Source: a virus. From it: a stretch of DNA of 36,644 nucleotides. Shown here piece after piece: positions 20,305 through 29,913 of the stretch. The position numbers and the translations under genes are program-made. The notes beneath the pieces were generated by a model that saw only the letters and a list, made by a program, of their open reading frames with translations, had not been told where the DNA came from and ran no database searches. The stretch is taken from IMG/VR virus record IMGVR_UViG_3300032242_000814, positions 1 to 36,644 of that record; one strand, 5' to 3'. Position 1 is the stretch's first letter. Every line of letters starts with the position of its first letter.

Positions 20305-20835
20305 ATGACAACTATCATCGGAGTTGAGAATGATGACGGCGTATATGTATACGCTGATAGTCAAGTAACAGATGATAACGGAAAGTTATTTAGCCATCCA
20401 AGTATGGTTAAGATTACCGAACGTGGTTCATTTTTAATAGCAGGGGCTGGAGAAATTCTCCCATGCGATGTAATTCAACATGCTTGGCAACCACCAAGAC
20501 TGACTTCAAGAGATAAGCAAGACCTCTACCATTTCATGGTAGTTAAGGTAGTTCCTTCAATGCGTAAGATTCTGAAGGAATACGGGTACAACTTTGATGA
20601 ACCCGGTGAAAGTAGATTTCAATTTCTCGTCGCAGTAGGCGGAGAGTTATTTGAATTAGATGATGATTTAGGAATTACAAAAACTGATAGCGGACACTAC
20701 GCAATCGGCTCAGGTGCTCCTTATGCACTCGGTGCATTGGCATACGGAGCTGACGTAGAAGAAGCTATGGATATAGCAGCAAAGCTAACAGCATTCACAT
20801 CGGGACCTTACATCGGTAAGACCCAATCTAAATAG
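20305..20835 (+). CDS. Proteasome/HslV-like Ntn-hydrolase peptidase, 176 aa
   Basis: N-terminus MTTIIGVENDDGVYVYADSQ matches the start of HslV and proteasome beta subunits; removal of Met1 leaves Thr as nucleophile. In that mature numbering Asp falls exactly at position 17 (YADSQ), and a Lys near 33-35 follows (SMVKI). Further family blocks are FLIAGAGE and, at the C-terminus, YAIGSGAPYALGALAYG then VEEAMDIAAKLTAFTSGPYI. Length equals HslV (~175). No HslU-type ATPase is nearby. It lies between the portal and internal virion genes, so a prohead or virion-protein processing role is an attractive inference. Start behind AGGGGCGGAA. Confidence 0.82.
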   Translation: MTTIIGVENDDGVYVYADSQVTDDNGKLFSHPSMVKITERGSFLIAGAGEILPCDVIQHAWQPPRLTSRDKQDLYHFMVVKVVPSMRKILKEYGYNFDEPGESRFQFLVAVGGELFELDDDLGITKTDSGHYAIGSGAPYALGALAYGADVEEAMDIAAKLTAFTSGPYIGKTQSK

Positions 20836-20843
20836 GAGGAAAC

Positions 20844-21302
20844 ATGGCAGAAAATCGTGGCGGTTACCGCCCAACTGCTCCTCAGAATAACTATGGAGTT
20901 TCAGCAACAGGTGGTGCAGGAAACAAAGGCACTCAGGCTCCTAAGTATATTCCGGGACTTCCTTTCGGACAAGGAAAGCAAACCCTTCAACAACAGGGTC
21001 AAGCACCTATGGCTGGCAATCCTGCCGCTGCAGCTATGCCTCAAGGACAACCTGCTGCACCTATGCAACCTGTAGTACCTCTTACAGAACCTACAGAACG
21101 CCCTAACGAACCTATCACTGCTGGAATTGATATGGGTCCCGGTCCGGGTTCAGAAGCCATTAGAACGGCTCCTACGGCTGCAAACCAAAGCCTTATTAAC
21201 TCTTTAAATTTACTAAACCAACTGGGAGACAACGCTTCAAATCAGGTTAAGTCTATTCGTAATGCGCTTGCAGCGCACCTGAGTAACCAAAAGCAGGGGT
21301 AA
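20844..21302 (+). CDS. Pro/Gln/Ala-rich hypothetical structural protein, 152 aa
   Basis: Low-complexity N-terminal two thirds with TQAPKYIPGLPFGQGKQT and repeated Gln-Ala-Pro runs, then a helical end INSLNLLNQLGDNASNQVKSI. Proteins with the IPGLPFGxGK-type block precede giant virion proteins in related phages. AAATAGGAGGAAAC gives a strong ribosome site for ATG 20844. Likely disordered; it could be a scaffold-like, chaperone or linker protein for its large neighbour. Confidence 0.6.
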   Translation: MAENRGGYRPTAPQNNYGVSATGGAGNKGTQAPKYIPGLPFGQGKQTLQQQGQAPMAGNPAAAAMPQGQPAAPMQPVVPLTEPTERPNEPITAGIDMGPGPGSEAIRTAPTAANQSLINSLNLLNQLGDNASNQVKSIRNALAAHLSNQKQG

Positions 21303-21305
21303 TTA

Positions 21306-24300
21306 ATGCCAGCATTTGGAAACCCACAAGCTAGTTCTCAGATTGAAGCTCAGAATCTTGCTAGCCGACTAGACCTTTTGCATGCCAATGGGCATGACTG
21401 GATGGACCCGGTAGCGCAGACTTCTCTTGCGGCATCTAGTAACGATAACAACACCATGCTTAAGACAGCGGATACTTACCGCAGTGTTTCAAACATGTCT
21501 AACGTTAATCCTGACCATGTGCTTTCTTCCAGCATAGTCCCGCAAACTGCGTGGGAAAAAGCAGTATCGTTTTTTCATAACGTTTATCAACATCCACCCG
21601 GCACTACTAATGACCTTACATCTATCCAAACTTCTTTACAACAAAAAGGTTATGGAAAAGATTTAGCCGTAGGTACTGTTTGGGATGGTCAATGGTCAAA
21701 CGCTATGCGTCAATACCATAATGACCAACTAACTGCACCCGGCTTTGGTAACGTATCTGCAGGTAAAGTCCTAGGTAAGACAATGGCTGAAACAATGCCA
21801 AGCAACTTCCTGTCTCAACTTGTGCATTTTGTTGAAGCCTTGCCTGCTGAAGCTGTTAAATTTATAGCTGATACAGCCGCTAACCCCGGCGGTGGAGTTG
21901 GTGGAGCTTTGCTTGGGTTTTACCCAACAGGCAGAAAACAAGCCGCTGAAACCGCTGCTAGTATTCAAACTGGTGCAGCTAATGCCGCTGCTAATCTTTC
22001 AACCGTTGTTCCCGGCATTAATGCTGTAACCAGTAAGTTTAAATCCACTACTGCAGAACAGGTCTTTGCCACACAACGCGGTCGTTCTCTTGATGACGTT
22101 TTAAATGTGCTTCAATTTGTTGGAGCTACACATGTAGCTATGGATTTAGCCGCTGGCGTTAAAGGTGTTGGAGTTGCTATGGCTCCTAATGTAGCCGCAG
22201 ATGCTTCTATTGGTGAAAAGATTGCAGCCGTAACTAAGGCTATTGCTAAGAATCCTACGTCTCTTATTACAAAGAGCCTACCTGAAAACTTTGCTAATAC
22301 TCCTAGACTTACTGTAGTAAAGAGTCTTTATCAAGGAGGGGCAGCTGAAGGTAAGGGTTCAGGAATCCTGAATGCCTTAAATAAGCTATCTCCTTTCGAA
22401 AAGCGAATTCTCCCTGCCTTTGATAATTACATTTCAAAAGATGGTTCTCTTTACTTCCAGTTTAAGAACAAGGTTGCTCAATGGGCTCGTAACCCAATCC
22501 GCAACATTGGAGCACAGACTCAAGTAGCTGGTATGAAGTTTGGTCTTTCTTCTCTTGCCACAAGCGAAGCTGAAGATACTTTTGCTAAAGACCCTTCTCA
22601 GCCTGTAGATTTGGCACATACCGCACCGTATTCAGGAATCATGGGTACTGGGCTTAATGGTCTTTCTATGCTTGCTGGCTCACCTACTGGCGTAGTCAAG
22701 GCTTCTCAAAGTGCTGCTACTACTATTAAGAATTCAGTAGGCGTACTTGAAGATATGCTTGGTCATACCCATATTGACTATGCAATTAAATCTGGTCTAG
22801 GCATAGACTTTAATGAGCTTAAGAATTCAGTAGGCGTAGATAAAGCTAGCCATTATATCAATGGCATGCTTAACCAATTTGCTGCTACTCACTGGGCAAA
22901 AGCTACAGCTGATGAAGAAATTGCAGCTGGTCAATTAGACCCTTCTAACTTTCCTGCGTTTAAGAAGCGTATGCAAAACCTTGTAGAAGTAGCACAAAAT
23001 GATGCTCAAATCATGCATGCTGCTCGTACTTCTTTGCTTAATAACCCAAATGAATTAGCTACCTATTTCAAAAAGGAAATGTTTAACTACGCTGAAAAGC
23101 GTGTTATCAAAAATGTAGACGGTCCGTTTGAATTAGGACCTAAAGGTAAAGCTCGTTTAATCGAGGGTATCAAGAACTACTACAAGTCCTTTGACAAGAT
23201 TACTGAAGTAATGAAGGAAGAGAACCGTCACATGTTCTCTGCCGGAAAGCTAGAAGCATCTATTGAAGATGCTCGCTCAGCTGCCATTGCTGACCACTTT
23301 GGTAAGACTACCCCTAACTTTGACCCAGCTAACCCAGCTAGCCCTAAGCTATTTCGTATTAGCCGTAAGCCATCTGTGATGAGCCCTACCCCTGATTACC
23401 TTTCTCGCAATACCCCATACGGAGAAGGTGTCCCAGCAACGGATGATTACCGTTGGGCTGGTCGTACTGCTCACAATGTTTACTCATTGCAACATGTGCC
23501 ATTAAATGGACAACCTGCAAAGTTCTTAGACATGAGCCAAAAGGGTAATACCTTATCTATCACAAAGGCTATGCGTGACATCATTGGTGGAAACCAAGGT
23601 CGTACCGTTAGTCAAAACATGGCTCGTCAAGAGCTATTGATTGGTGAAGGCAAGCAAAAGACTGTTGAATACAACGCTCTTAGAAACATGCTTAAGGATA
23701 GCTTTAGCCATAGCCCACAAGATGTTGCTGATGCTTACCGTAAAGCCCTTGTTGCTGCTGGTCGTTTAGACAAAAAGGCTATTGATGCCCGTGTAAGCGA
23801 GCTAGTAAAGACAGCCGTTAATAACAATGGCTACACTGGATTTAAGTATTACGATAACAAGTACGGCTTTCAACATGTTATTAACCCAGACAGAGTTACT
23901 GCTGTACGGGCTAACATTGACCCTAAGCTATCTCGTGATAACTTTATTACAAGCAACAACATCAAGAATCACACTGGTCGCGGACAGCTTTCATTTATCA
24001 ATACTGACACCCTTAGCCGTGACAAGGTACAAGATTTTACAAAGAAGTTCTTTAATCGTTTAGTACAAAACGGTCATAAAGACGATGTGCTTAATGCAGA
24101 ATCTACCCTTCAACTTGAAGGTAGAAGCGGACAGCTAGCTCCACAGCTTCCTACATTGAGCAAAATCATGGACCCAGAAGATGTAAACATTTGGCAAGAT
24201 GCTTTCAAGGTAGCTCAACAACTAGGTTGGGACCCAGCGCAAACCAGCAAGTACGATGTCATTGAACTTGTATCTGCTTTATACCGTGCGTCTAAAGAAC

Positions 24301-26648
24301 TTCCTGCCGAGGCTAAGCTTCTTCCTAACGCTAGCCCAGAACTTCAAAAGCTTATAGAAGATATTAAGAACGAAACCGGAATGATTCCTGCTTTAGGCAC
24401 TGGTATTGGTCACACCTATGAAGCACCTTTGATTCACCCATTGGTGATTGAAGCTCACACAACTGCTGTGCGTAAGGCTGCGAATAACATTGGTTTAGGG
24501 CTTGACCCAATCAAGGACCAAAATACCGCATCGGTCCGTCAAGGTATCCGTGCTAATGCTATTGATAAGGCTGCGCTTACAGGCAGAGTTAAGCTTGCTT
24601 ACAACGATACTGGTTCTCGTATCTTGTCTATCTTATCTCAAGGAGCTAAGACATTAGAGCGAGCTGAAGGCAAGGGTAAAACCTTGACTGAAGATGCTTT
24701 AATATCTACAGGTAAAGTAGTTAAGCGTTTACTTACTGTTGGTAGAGACCAACCTGCTATTAATAAGATTTTTAATGAATCTGTAAATGTTGAAGGTATG
24801 ACATCTGCAGAAATTGCTCAAGCACGAGCAGAGTTTGAAAAGAGCTGGCGTTTAACCAATGACTCCGAGCGCACCATTCGTGACCTTAGCCCTCGTCAAA
24901 TGGTTAGAATCCTTACACAGCCAGTTAATCCTGAGAGCTCATTAGATTTAGGCTTTGAAACACCACGCTATACAAAACAAGAAGCATGGAATATCGTTCG
25001 TACTCTTCTTGCTGCTGATGCCAAGATGCCTGCCACCTATGTAGGTCTTGGCAAGGTTGAAGATATGCTTCGTGCCTCAGGTGCTATTGCCTCTGATGGT
25101 GCAGCTTCTTTCCTAGGTAAAGTACCTTTACTCAGGAACAAGAACATTGACAAATGGGGTTTATGGAACATAACAGCTTCTTTGCCAGCTGACTTAGTTC
25201 ACCTTCGTGACCGATTCCGTTTTGATTTAAACCCATTGTTTGGTATGCGCCGTATGGTTAAGACTAACCTAAAGGCAGCCCTTGAAGGTGTTCCAGTATC
25301 TTCTAGTCCATATCTATCGCTTCTACGCCAAGACAAGCTTGATAGTGCTAGAGCTATTCTTGCTCGCACTATGCCTGAATACTACAAGAGTCTTCATGGT
25401 TCAGAGGAATTAGATAAGACACTAGCCCAAAACGATGTGTTTAACTTTTATAACCCAATCCATAATATGATGTGGCAAGCACAACATCTAAAGGAAATGG
25501 GCTTGACTGATGCTGAGATAGCTAAAAAGCTTGAGCGCATTAACACTTACGGTGACCGCACAGGTTTTGAAAAGTCTATCGCTACAGTCTTTTATCCTTT
25601 CTCTTTTAACAAGACTTTGTACCGTAACATCGGTGGCTATCTTCTAGATAACCCGGGCAAGGCAATGCTTACCAATGTTGGTCTACAACTATGGCAGCAC
25701 GGTACAACCATTAACCCAAACATCCCGGTTATTGGCGGAAAGCACATAGCTTTCAATGAAAACAATGCAATGGGTAAATGGCTTGATGAGCATTTTCCAT
25801 TAATTACAGAACTTAAGAAGCTTAATGCTTTTGACCACGGTATTGGCTTAGGTCAACTTGGTGGTATCAACGCTCCTTATCTTCAAGATGTAGCCAAGTT
25901 TAAAGACTTTATGAATATGTTTGGACCACAAGCTGTAACTCCTCAAAATGCAGCAAGCATGAGTACGCTACTAAAGCAGCTTATCCCTGCATGGTCAGAG
26001 ATTAATTCTCTTCTATGGGGTCGTAATGCTCAAACAGGTGAAAGCCAATTTGGTCAAGGAGCACTTCCCGGCACTCTTCGTGCTGGATGGTATGAGCTGA
26101 AGAACAAGGGTCAACACTTTGCTGATGATATTGCTGGGCGTCATAGAGACATCACTGGCTATCAAGAGACAATGGTTCCTACAGCACAGCAACAAGCTGG
26201 TATGGATTTTGTTACCTCCGCAAAGGGTGTACTTGCTGGACATATTTTAGCTGGAGATACATGGGATTCAATTCCTAATGCTCCTGCTGATTTGCTAGGT
26301 CAAAAGATTAACACCACAAGTATTGAGCAATATGCCAATATTTTATACCCAGCTTATATTCCGGGTGCTTCAGTATCTAAGGGTCTTGCCAAAGCCTCAG
26401 AGGTTAGAAACATTATCTCTTCTATGAAGGGTGATTCTACTTATTACGATGCTTACAAGTCATTCTACGACCAAGCTGAATATGTATTAGCAATCCTTAA
26501 GAGAAGCAAGGACTACGCAAAGATTTCTGATTTATCAGAACAAATGCGTACCAAGGCTGTGTTCATGGCTGAACACGACCCAAGATTTATTAACTTCTAT
26601 AACAAATTCTACGCTTCGGCGCTCGGTCCTATTGAGAAGGTGAAGTAG
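21306..26648 (+). CDS. Giant multidomain virion (internal/ejection) protein, 1780 aa
   Basis: By far the longest gene. Residues ~103-142 (IQTSLQQKGYGKDL then WDGQWSNAMRQYHNDQ) resemble a peptidoglycan-binding repeat. Residues ~680-865 hold LFRISR, PDYLSRNTPYGEG, PAKFLDMS and GYTGFKYYDNKYGFQHVINP, reminiscent of ADP-ribosyltransferase-like domains of phage polyvalent proteins. Near 1427-1440, VFYPFSFNKTLYRNIGG is a block seen in other giant phage proteins. Several Ala/Gly-rich stretches could be amphipathic. Its place between portal and capsid, with three smaller internal proteins after it, suggests a protein packaged in the head and ejected with DNA. A tape measure is less likely, since no tail-tube genes are present. 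Confidence 0.65.
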   Translation: MPAFGNPQASSQIEAQNLASRLDLLHANGHDWMDPVAQTSLAASSNDNNTMLKTADTYRSVSNMSNVNPDHVLSSSIVPQTAWEKAVSFFHNVYQHPPGTTNDLTSIQTSLQQKGYGKDLAVGTVWDGQWSNAMRQYHNDQLTAPGFGNVSAGKVLGKTMAETMPSNFLSQLVHFVEALPAEAVKFIADTAANPGGGVGGALLGFYPTGRKQAAETAASIQTGAANAAANLSTVVPGINAVTSKFKSTTAEQVFATQRGRSLDDVLNVLQFVGATHVAMDLAAGVKGVGVAMAPNVAADASIGEKIAAVTKAIAKNPTSLITKSLPENFANTPRLTVVKSLYQGGAAEGKGSGILNALNKLSPFEKRILPAFDNYISKDGSLYFQFKNKVAQWARNPIRNIGAQTQVAGMKFGLSSLATSEAEDTFAKDPSQPVDLAHTAPYSGIMGTGLNGLSMLAGSPTGVVKASQSAATTIKNSVGVLEDMLGHTHIDYAIKSGLGIDFNELKNSVGVDKASHYINGMLNQFAATHWAKATADEEIAAGQLDPSNFPAFKKRMQNLVEVAQNDAQIMHAARTSLLNNPNELATYFKKEMFNYAEKRVIKNVDGPFELGPKGKARLIEGIKNYYKSFDKITEVMKEENRHMFSAGKLEASIEDARSAAIADHFGKTTPNFDPANPASPKLFRISRKPSVMSPTPDYLSRNTPYGEGVPATDDYRWAGRTAHNVYSLQHVPLNGQPAKFLDMSQKGNTLSITKAMRDIIGGNQGRTVSQNMARQELLIGEGKQKTVEYNALRNMLKDSFSHSPQDVADAYRKALVAAGRLDKKAIDARVSELVKTAVNNNGYTGFKYYDNKYGFQHVINPDRVTAVRANIDPKLSRDNFITSNNIKNHTGRGQLSFINTDTLSRDKVQDFTKKFFNRLVQNGHKDDVLNAESTLQLEGRSGQLAPQLPTLSKIMDPEDVNIWQDAFKVAQQLGWDPAQTSKYDVIELVSALYRASKELPAEAKLLPNASPELQKLIEDIKNETGMIPALGTGIGHTYEAPLIHPLVIEAHTTAVRKAANNIGLGLDPIKDQNTASVRQGIRANAIDKAALTGRVKLAYNDTGSRILSILSQGAKTLERAEGKGKTLTEDALISTGKVVKRLLTVGRDQPAINKIFNESVNVEGMTSAEIAQARAEFEKSWRLTNDSERTIRDLSPRQMVRILTQPVNPESSLDLGFETPRYTKQEAWNIVRTLLAADAKMPATYVGLGKVEDMLRASGAIASDGAASFLGKVPLLRNKNIDKWGLWNITASLPADLVHLRDRFRFDLNPLFGMRRMVKTNLKAALEGVPVSSSPYLSLLRQDKLDSARAILARTMPEYYKSLHGSEELDKTLAQNDVFNFYNPIHNMMWQAQHLKEMGLTDAEIAKKLERINTYGDRTGFEKSIATVFYPFSFNKTLYRNIGGYLLDNPGKAMLTNVGLQLWQHGTTINPNIPVIGGKHIAFNENNAMGKWLDEHFPLITELKKLNAFDHGIGLGQLGGINAPYLQDVAKFKDFMNMFGPQAVTPQNAASMSTLLKQLIPAWSEINSLLWGRNAQTGESQFGQGALPGTLRAGWYELKNKGQHFADDIAGRHRDITGYQETMVPTAQQQAGMDFVTSAKGVLAGHILAGDTWDSIPNAPADLLGQKINTTSIEQYANILYPAYIPGASVSKGLAKASEVRNIISSMKGDSTYYDAYKSFYDQAEYVLAILKRSKDYAKISDLSEQMRTKAVFMAEHDPRFINFYNKFYASALGPIEKVK

Positions 26649-27478
26649 TGAAAAAGGAAACCAAAGCCAACGTTGGCAGCAATAGTAAAAGCAATGCTGT
26701 TTTATCTGGTCTAAACCAAGGCGGCACCATTGGTGCTAGCGGTAGTAACCCGGGCATTGGTACTGCAAAAGCATGGGCTACTCAACCTGTTAAAAATGAT
26801 TATGGTTTTAAGGATGCCAATGGTAAGCCTTACGGACCCACCCTAACAGGTGCTCAATTTGATTCTGCTATTCAAGATACCAAGAATAACGCAGAAGCTA
26901 TCAATGCTGCCAAAGAAGCATTTCCTGCTTATATTCATCAATACACCGGCGTAGCTATTTCAAAAGCTGGAACCATTACTGGCGCAGAGGCAAAAGCACT
27001 ACAGCAATTTGCTCAAAAGCAAGCTACTTCTGGTCAAGCTTTTTCATTCCAACAAGCTGCTGCTGACATACAAGCTGGTAATGCAAGCACTAGCCTTTCT
27101 TTTCCTACAAACTATACCAACACAAGCTATGACCAACCTAATGTTAATGCTAGCAATAAAGTAGTTAATGATTTATTCCTTAACTTCCTTGGTCGTGGTG
27201 CTACAGATGCTGAGCTTAAAGCCTATGCTACTAGCTACCTTAATTATGCTAAAACAAACCCAACAAGCCAAACTGTTGGACAAAATTTTTACACCCAAAC
27301 AGATATAGGCAGACTTAAAACTAGTCAAGCATCTACATCTGTTACCACTGGTCTTGATGAGAAAGCCTTTGTTGAGAATCAAGTTCGAAACTCTGGTAAT
27401 TACAACGCTTACACAGCAGCATCTACTGCATTTGATTTGATGCAGAAGCTAGCTGCTTCTAACCGAGCAGGAGTATAA
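26648..27478 (+). CDS. Putative internal virion protein, 276 aa
   Basis: Ala, Asn, Gln and Thr rich. A C-terminal part VVNDLFLNFLGRGATDAELKAYATSYLN looks like a DUF4214-like helical segment, followed by QNFYTQTDIGRL. Start is GTG 26648, whose G is shared with the preceding TAG stop (TAGTG). Its stop overlaps the next ATG. With the two following genes it forms a block of similar composition downstream of the giant protein. A role in the internal core or DNA ejection is inferred from position. Confidence 0.55.
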   Translation: MKKETKANVGSNSKSNAVLSGLNQGGTIGASGSNPGIGTAKAWATQPVKNDYGFKDANGKPYGPTLTGAQFDSAIQDTKNNAEAINAAKEAFPAYIHQYTGVAISKAGTITGAEAKALQQFAQKQATSGQAFSFQQAAADIQAGNASTSLSFPTNYTNTSYDQPNVNASNKVVNDLFLNFLGRGATDAELKAYATSYLNYAKTNPTSQTVGQNFYTQTDIGRLKTSQASTSVTTGLDEKAFVENQVRNSGNYNAYTAASTAFDLMQKLAASNRAGV

Positions 27479-28500
27479 TGGCTGGCAAAAAAACACCTCC
27501 TTCTACAGCTGCTTCCACCTCAGCCAATACCGCTGCAGGCGGATTGCTTCAAGGCATAGATGTAACTAATACTGTTCTTAAGAATGACTTTGCTGGAGCC
27601 TATGCTTTCTGGACACAAGCTGACCAGAACATGGTTGACGAAAACGGCGCTACTATTGCGCCTAAGTATTCTCTTCTTGATGCTCTCAATGCATCTATCA
27701 AGGGTAAGTATCTACAGGCTGCTGACCCAACTCTTTTCTTCAATGAACTAAAGAAGACTGATTGGTACCAAAAGTTTTCAGGTCAAGGGCTATTGGCTGC
27801 TGATGCTTTCTACAATAACAACCCTCAATATCTTAAAGACTTACAAAACCGTAAAGATATAATTACTGCTCAGGCTGCAAATGCCGGATATAAGATTTCA
27901 GATACTGTTGCAAAGGACCTAGCTACTGGTTCTATGTACACAGCCTATGACCCACAGGCTTGGTCTTCGTATCAAAAGGTAGGGCTAAACAAGGCTATTG
28001 CCGAAGCTGCTTCTCATTATAATGTCCCACTTACTGGTGGCACTGGAGTACAGAACGAGCAAACCCTTCGCACCTATGCTCAAGACATGGCTGGCTATTA
28101 CAGCAACCAATGGTTCACCGATGCTGCTAACACCATCAATGACCCAACAAGTCAGATGAACTTAGAAGGTTACAAAAAGATTATTCGTGACCATGCTATG
28201 ACTCAATATGCTGGCTTTGCTGACCAACTTAACAAGGGTATGACCGTTCGTCAAATTGCTGACCCATATGTACAGCAAATGTCTAACATCCTTGAGATTA
28301 GTCCAGAGAACATTGACTACTCTAAAGATGGCGCAATCCAACAAGCACTTGGTGCTGGCGGAAACCAACAACCAAAATCTATGTGGCAATTTCAACAAGA
28401 CCTACGCAAAGACCCACGTTGGCAATACACCAATAATGCTAGAGATAGCGTTACCTCTATTGCTCATGGCATCTTGAAAGACTTTGGAGTGATGAGCTAA
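27478..28500 (+). CDS. Putative internal virion protein, 340 aa
   Basis: Starts on the A of the preceding stop (TAATG). Mostly helical, with FFNELKKTDWYQKF near residue 85 and TMSx-type Ala/Gln-rich segments; later AQDMAGYYSNQWFTDAAN and MTVRQIADPYVQQMSNILE. The T-D-x-Y-x-x-F block also occurs in the next protein. Patterns like LxxTxWYxxT are frequent in actinophage structural proteins near giant ejection or tail proteins. Function inferred from context. Confidence 0.55.
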   Translation: MAGKKTPPSTAASTSANTAAGGLLQGIDVTNTVLKNDFAGAYAFWTQADQNMVDENGATIAPKYSLLDALNASIKGKYLQAADPTLFFNELKKTDWYQKFSGQGLLAADAFYNNNPQYLKDLQNRKDIITAQAANAGYKISDTVAKDLATGSMYTAYDPQAWSSYQKVGLNKAIAEAASHYNVPLTGGTGVQNEQTLRTYAQDMAGYYSNQWFTDAANTINDPTSQMNLEGYKKIIRDHAMTQYAGFADQLNKGMTVRQIADPYVQQMSNILEISPENIDYSKDGAIQQALGAGGNQQPKSMWQFQQDLRKDPRWQYTNNARDSVTSIAHGILKDFGVMS

Positions 28501-29786
28501 TGGCACTTACAGCAGCACAGAAAGCAGCGATAGCCAAGGCTAATGCAGCAGTTGCAAAAGCTGATGCAGCAGCAACCAAAGCCGAACAAGCAACTGCAGC
28601 AATGGATACTACTCCTTACAACCCTCTTAATTCAAATATGTATGTTGCAGCTACTGGAACAAGCGCTGGCACGGTTGTACCCGGAGCGCCGGGATATGTT
28701 GCAGGTGGTAACACTGGCGGTGGTAACACTGGCGGTGGAGGTCAACAACAGCAACAAGTTCCTCCTACAAAGAGCGTGTCAAGTGTTATTACCTCTGTTA
28801 ACGCAGCAGGTTACGATGTAACCACAACTTATTATTCAGATGGAACTAGTTCAAGTACTACCTCATCTACCCTTGATGTTGGGGTACAAGGGCAACGCCA
28901 AAGCGTATTTGATACTGTAACCAAGCTGTTTACAGATACTGGTCTTCTTAAGACTGACCCAGCAACTGGCAAGCTAGATGCTGTATCTCAGTCTTTGTCT
29001 GACACTATTAAGTCCCTTGCTATGTCTGGCTCTAGCCAAGACTCTGTTAGCCTAGCGCTACAACAAACTGATGCTTACAAAGCTCGCTTTGCTGGTAACA
29101 CTTTGCGTCAAGCAGCTGGTCTAAATGTACTTGACCCGGGAACTTACTTAGCACTAGAAAACCAATACACAAGTATTCTTAAATCAGCTGGAGTTCCAGC
29201 ATCTTTTTACAACTCTCCAGCAGCATTGGGTAAGTTAATTGGCAATGACCTTTCACCTACCGAGGTACAGGCTCGTGCTGATATGGCAGTAGCCAGCGTT
29301 CAAAACGCTGACCCTTACTACACAACAACTTTGAAGAACTACTATGGTCTAAGCCAAGGCGATATGGTTGCCCATCTATTAGACCCTAAGACCGCTACTT
29401 CGCTTCTACAACAGCAAGTAGGTTCAGCACAGATTGGTGCTGAAGCTGCTCGTCAAGGTTTATCTGAAGCCGCTGCCAATGCTCAAGCATTATACGCAGC
29501 AGGTGTAACTCAAGCTGGAGCTCGTACTGGCTTTGGCAATGTAGCCCAAGCACTACCGGGCGGACAAATGCTTTCGGGTATCTATGGCGCACAGACTGGT
29601 ATCAACTATGACCAAGCTAAAGCCGAACAACAATACCTTTACAACAGCGGTTCTGCTGCCCTTGAGCAACAGAAACTTATTGACCTAGAAAAGAGTCAGT
29701 TTGCTGGCAAGTCAGGCATCGTTGGTGCCACTGCTCAGACTGGTTACTCAGGCTCACTTGGAAAGTCTATCCAAGGACAGTTCTAA
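28500..29786 (+). CDS. Putative internal virion protein, 428 aa
   Basis: The N-terminus is an Ala/Lys-rich helix (AAQKAAIAKANAAVAKADAA), followed by a Gly/Gln-rich linker (NTGGGNTGGGGQQQQQ) and a helical body. The body includes SLALQQTDAYKARFAGN, LDPGTYLALENQYTSIL, GVPASFYNSPAALGKLIGND and QNADPYYTTTLKNYYGL, a pattern known to me from actinophage structural proteins. It starts on the preceding stop (TAATG). Last gene before a structured spacer and the scaffold. Confidence 0.6.
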   Translation: MALTAAQKAAIAKANAAVAKADAAATKAEQATAAMDTTPYNPLNSNMYVAATGTSAGTVVPGAPGYVAGGNTGGGNTGGGGQQQQQVPPTKSVSSVITSVNAAGYDVTTTYYSDGTSSSTTSSTLDVGVQGQRQSVFDTVTKLFTDTGLLKTDPATGKLDAVSQSLSDTIKSLAMSGSSQDSVSLALQQTDAYKARFAGNTLRQAAGLNVLDPGTYLALENQYTSILKSAGVPASFYNSPAALGKLIGNDLSPTEVQARADMAVASVQNADPYYTTTLKNYYGLSQGDMVAHLLDPKTATSLLQQQVGSAQIGAEAARQGLSEAAANAQALYAAGVTQAGARTGFGNVAQALPGGQMLSGIYGAQTGINYDQAKAEQQYLYNSGSAALEQQKLIDLEKSQFAGKSGIVGATAQTGYSGSLGKSIQGQF

Positions 29787-29804
29787 ATAAAATCCTGCAC
29801 GAAT

Positions 29805-29881
29805 ACACCGGTGTCGTTGCAGAGTAATTAAAACCGGTAGCAAGAGCCACCCTGTTTCCCCGAACAGTCAGTGAGGCTTGC
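29805..29881 (+). promoter_or_regulatory. Structured leader before the scaffold-capsid genes
   Basis: The 127-nt gap 29787-29913 begins with a perfect 10-bp palindrome ACACCGGTGT (29805-29814). Further on, GCAAG-A-GCC (29840-29848) can pair with GGC-TTGC (29875-29881), enclosing an inner stem CTGTT/AACAG (29852-29867) with a TCCCCG loop. No T-tract follows. This could be a late-promoter operator plus an RNA element that sets scaffold and capsid expression. Confidence 0.45.
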
Positions 29882-29913
29882 GATACAACTAACAGAATGG
29901 GAGAACGGTTGCT

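Noticed and set aside
21306-26648. Reading the giant protein as a tape measure of a long-tailed phage
   Set aside because: It lies upstream of the scaffold and capsid genes, and there are no tail-tube, tail-sheath or tail-chaperone genes. An internal or ejection protein fits better.
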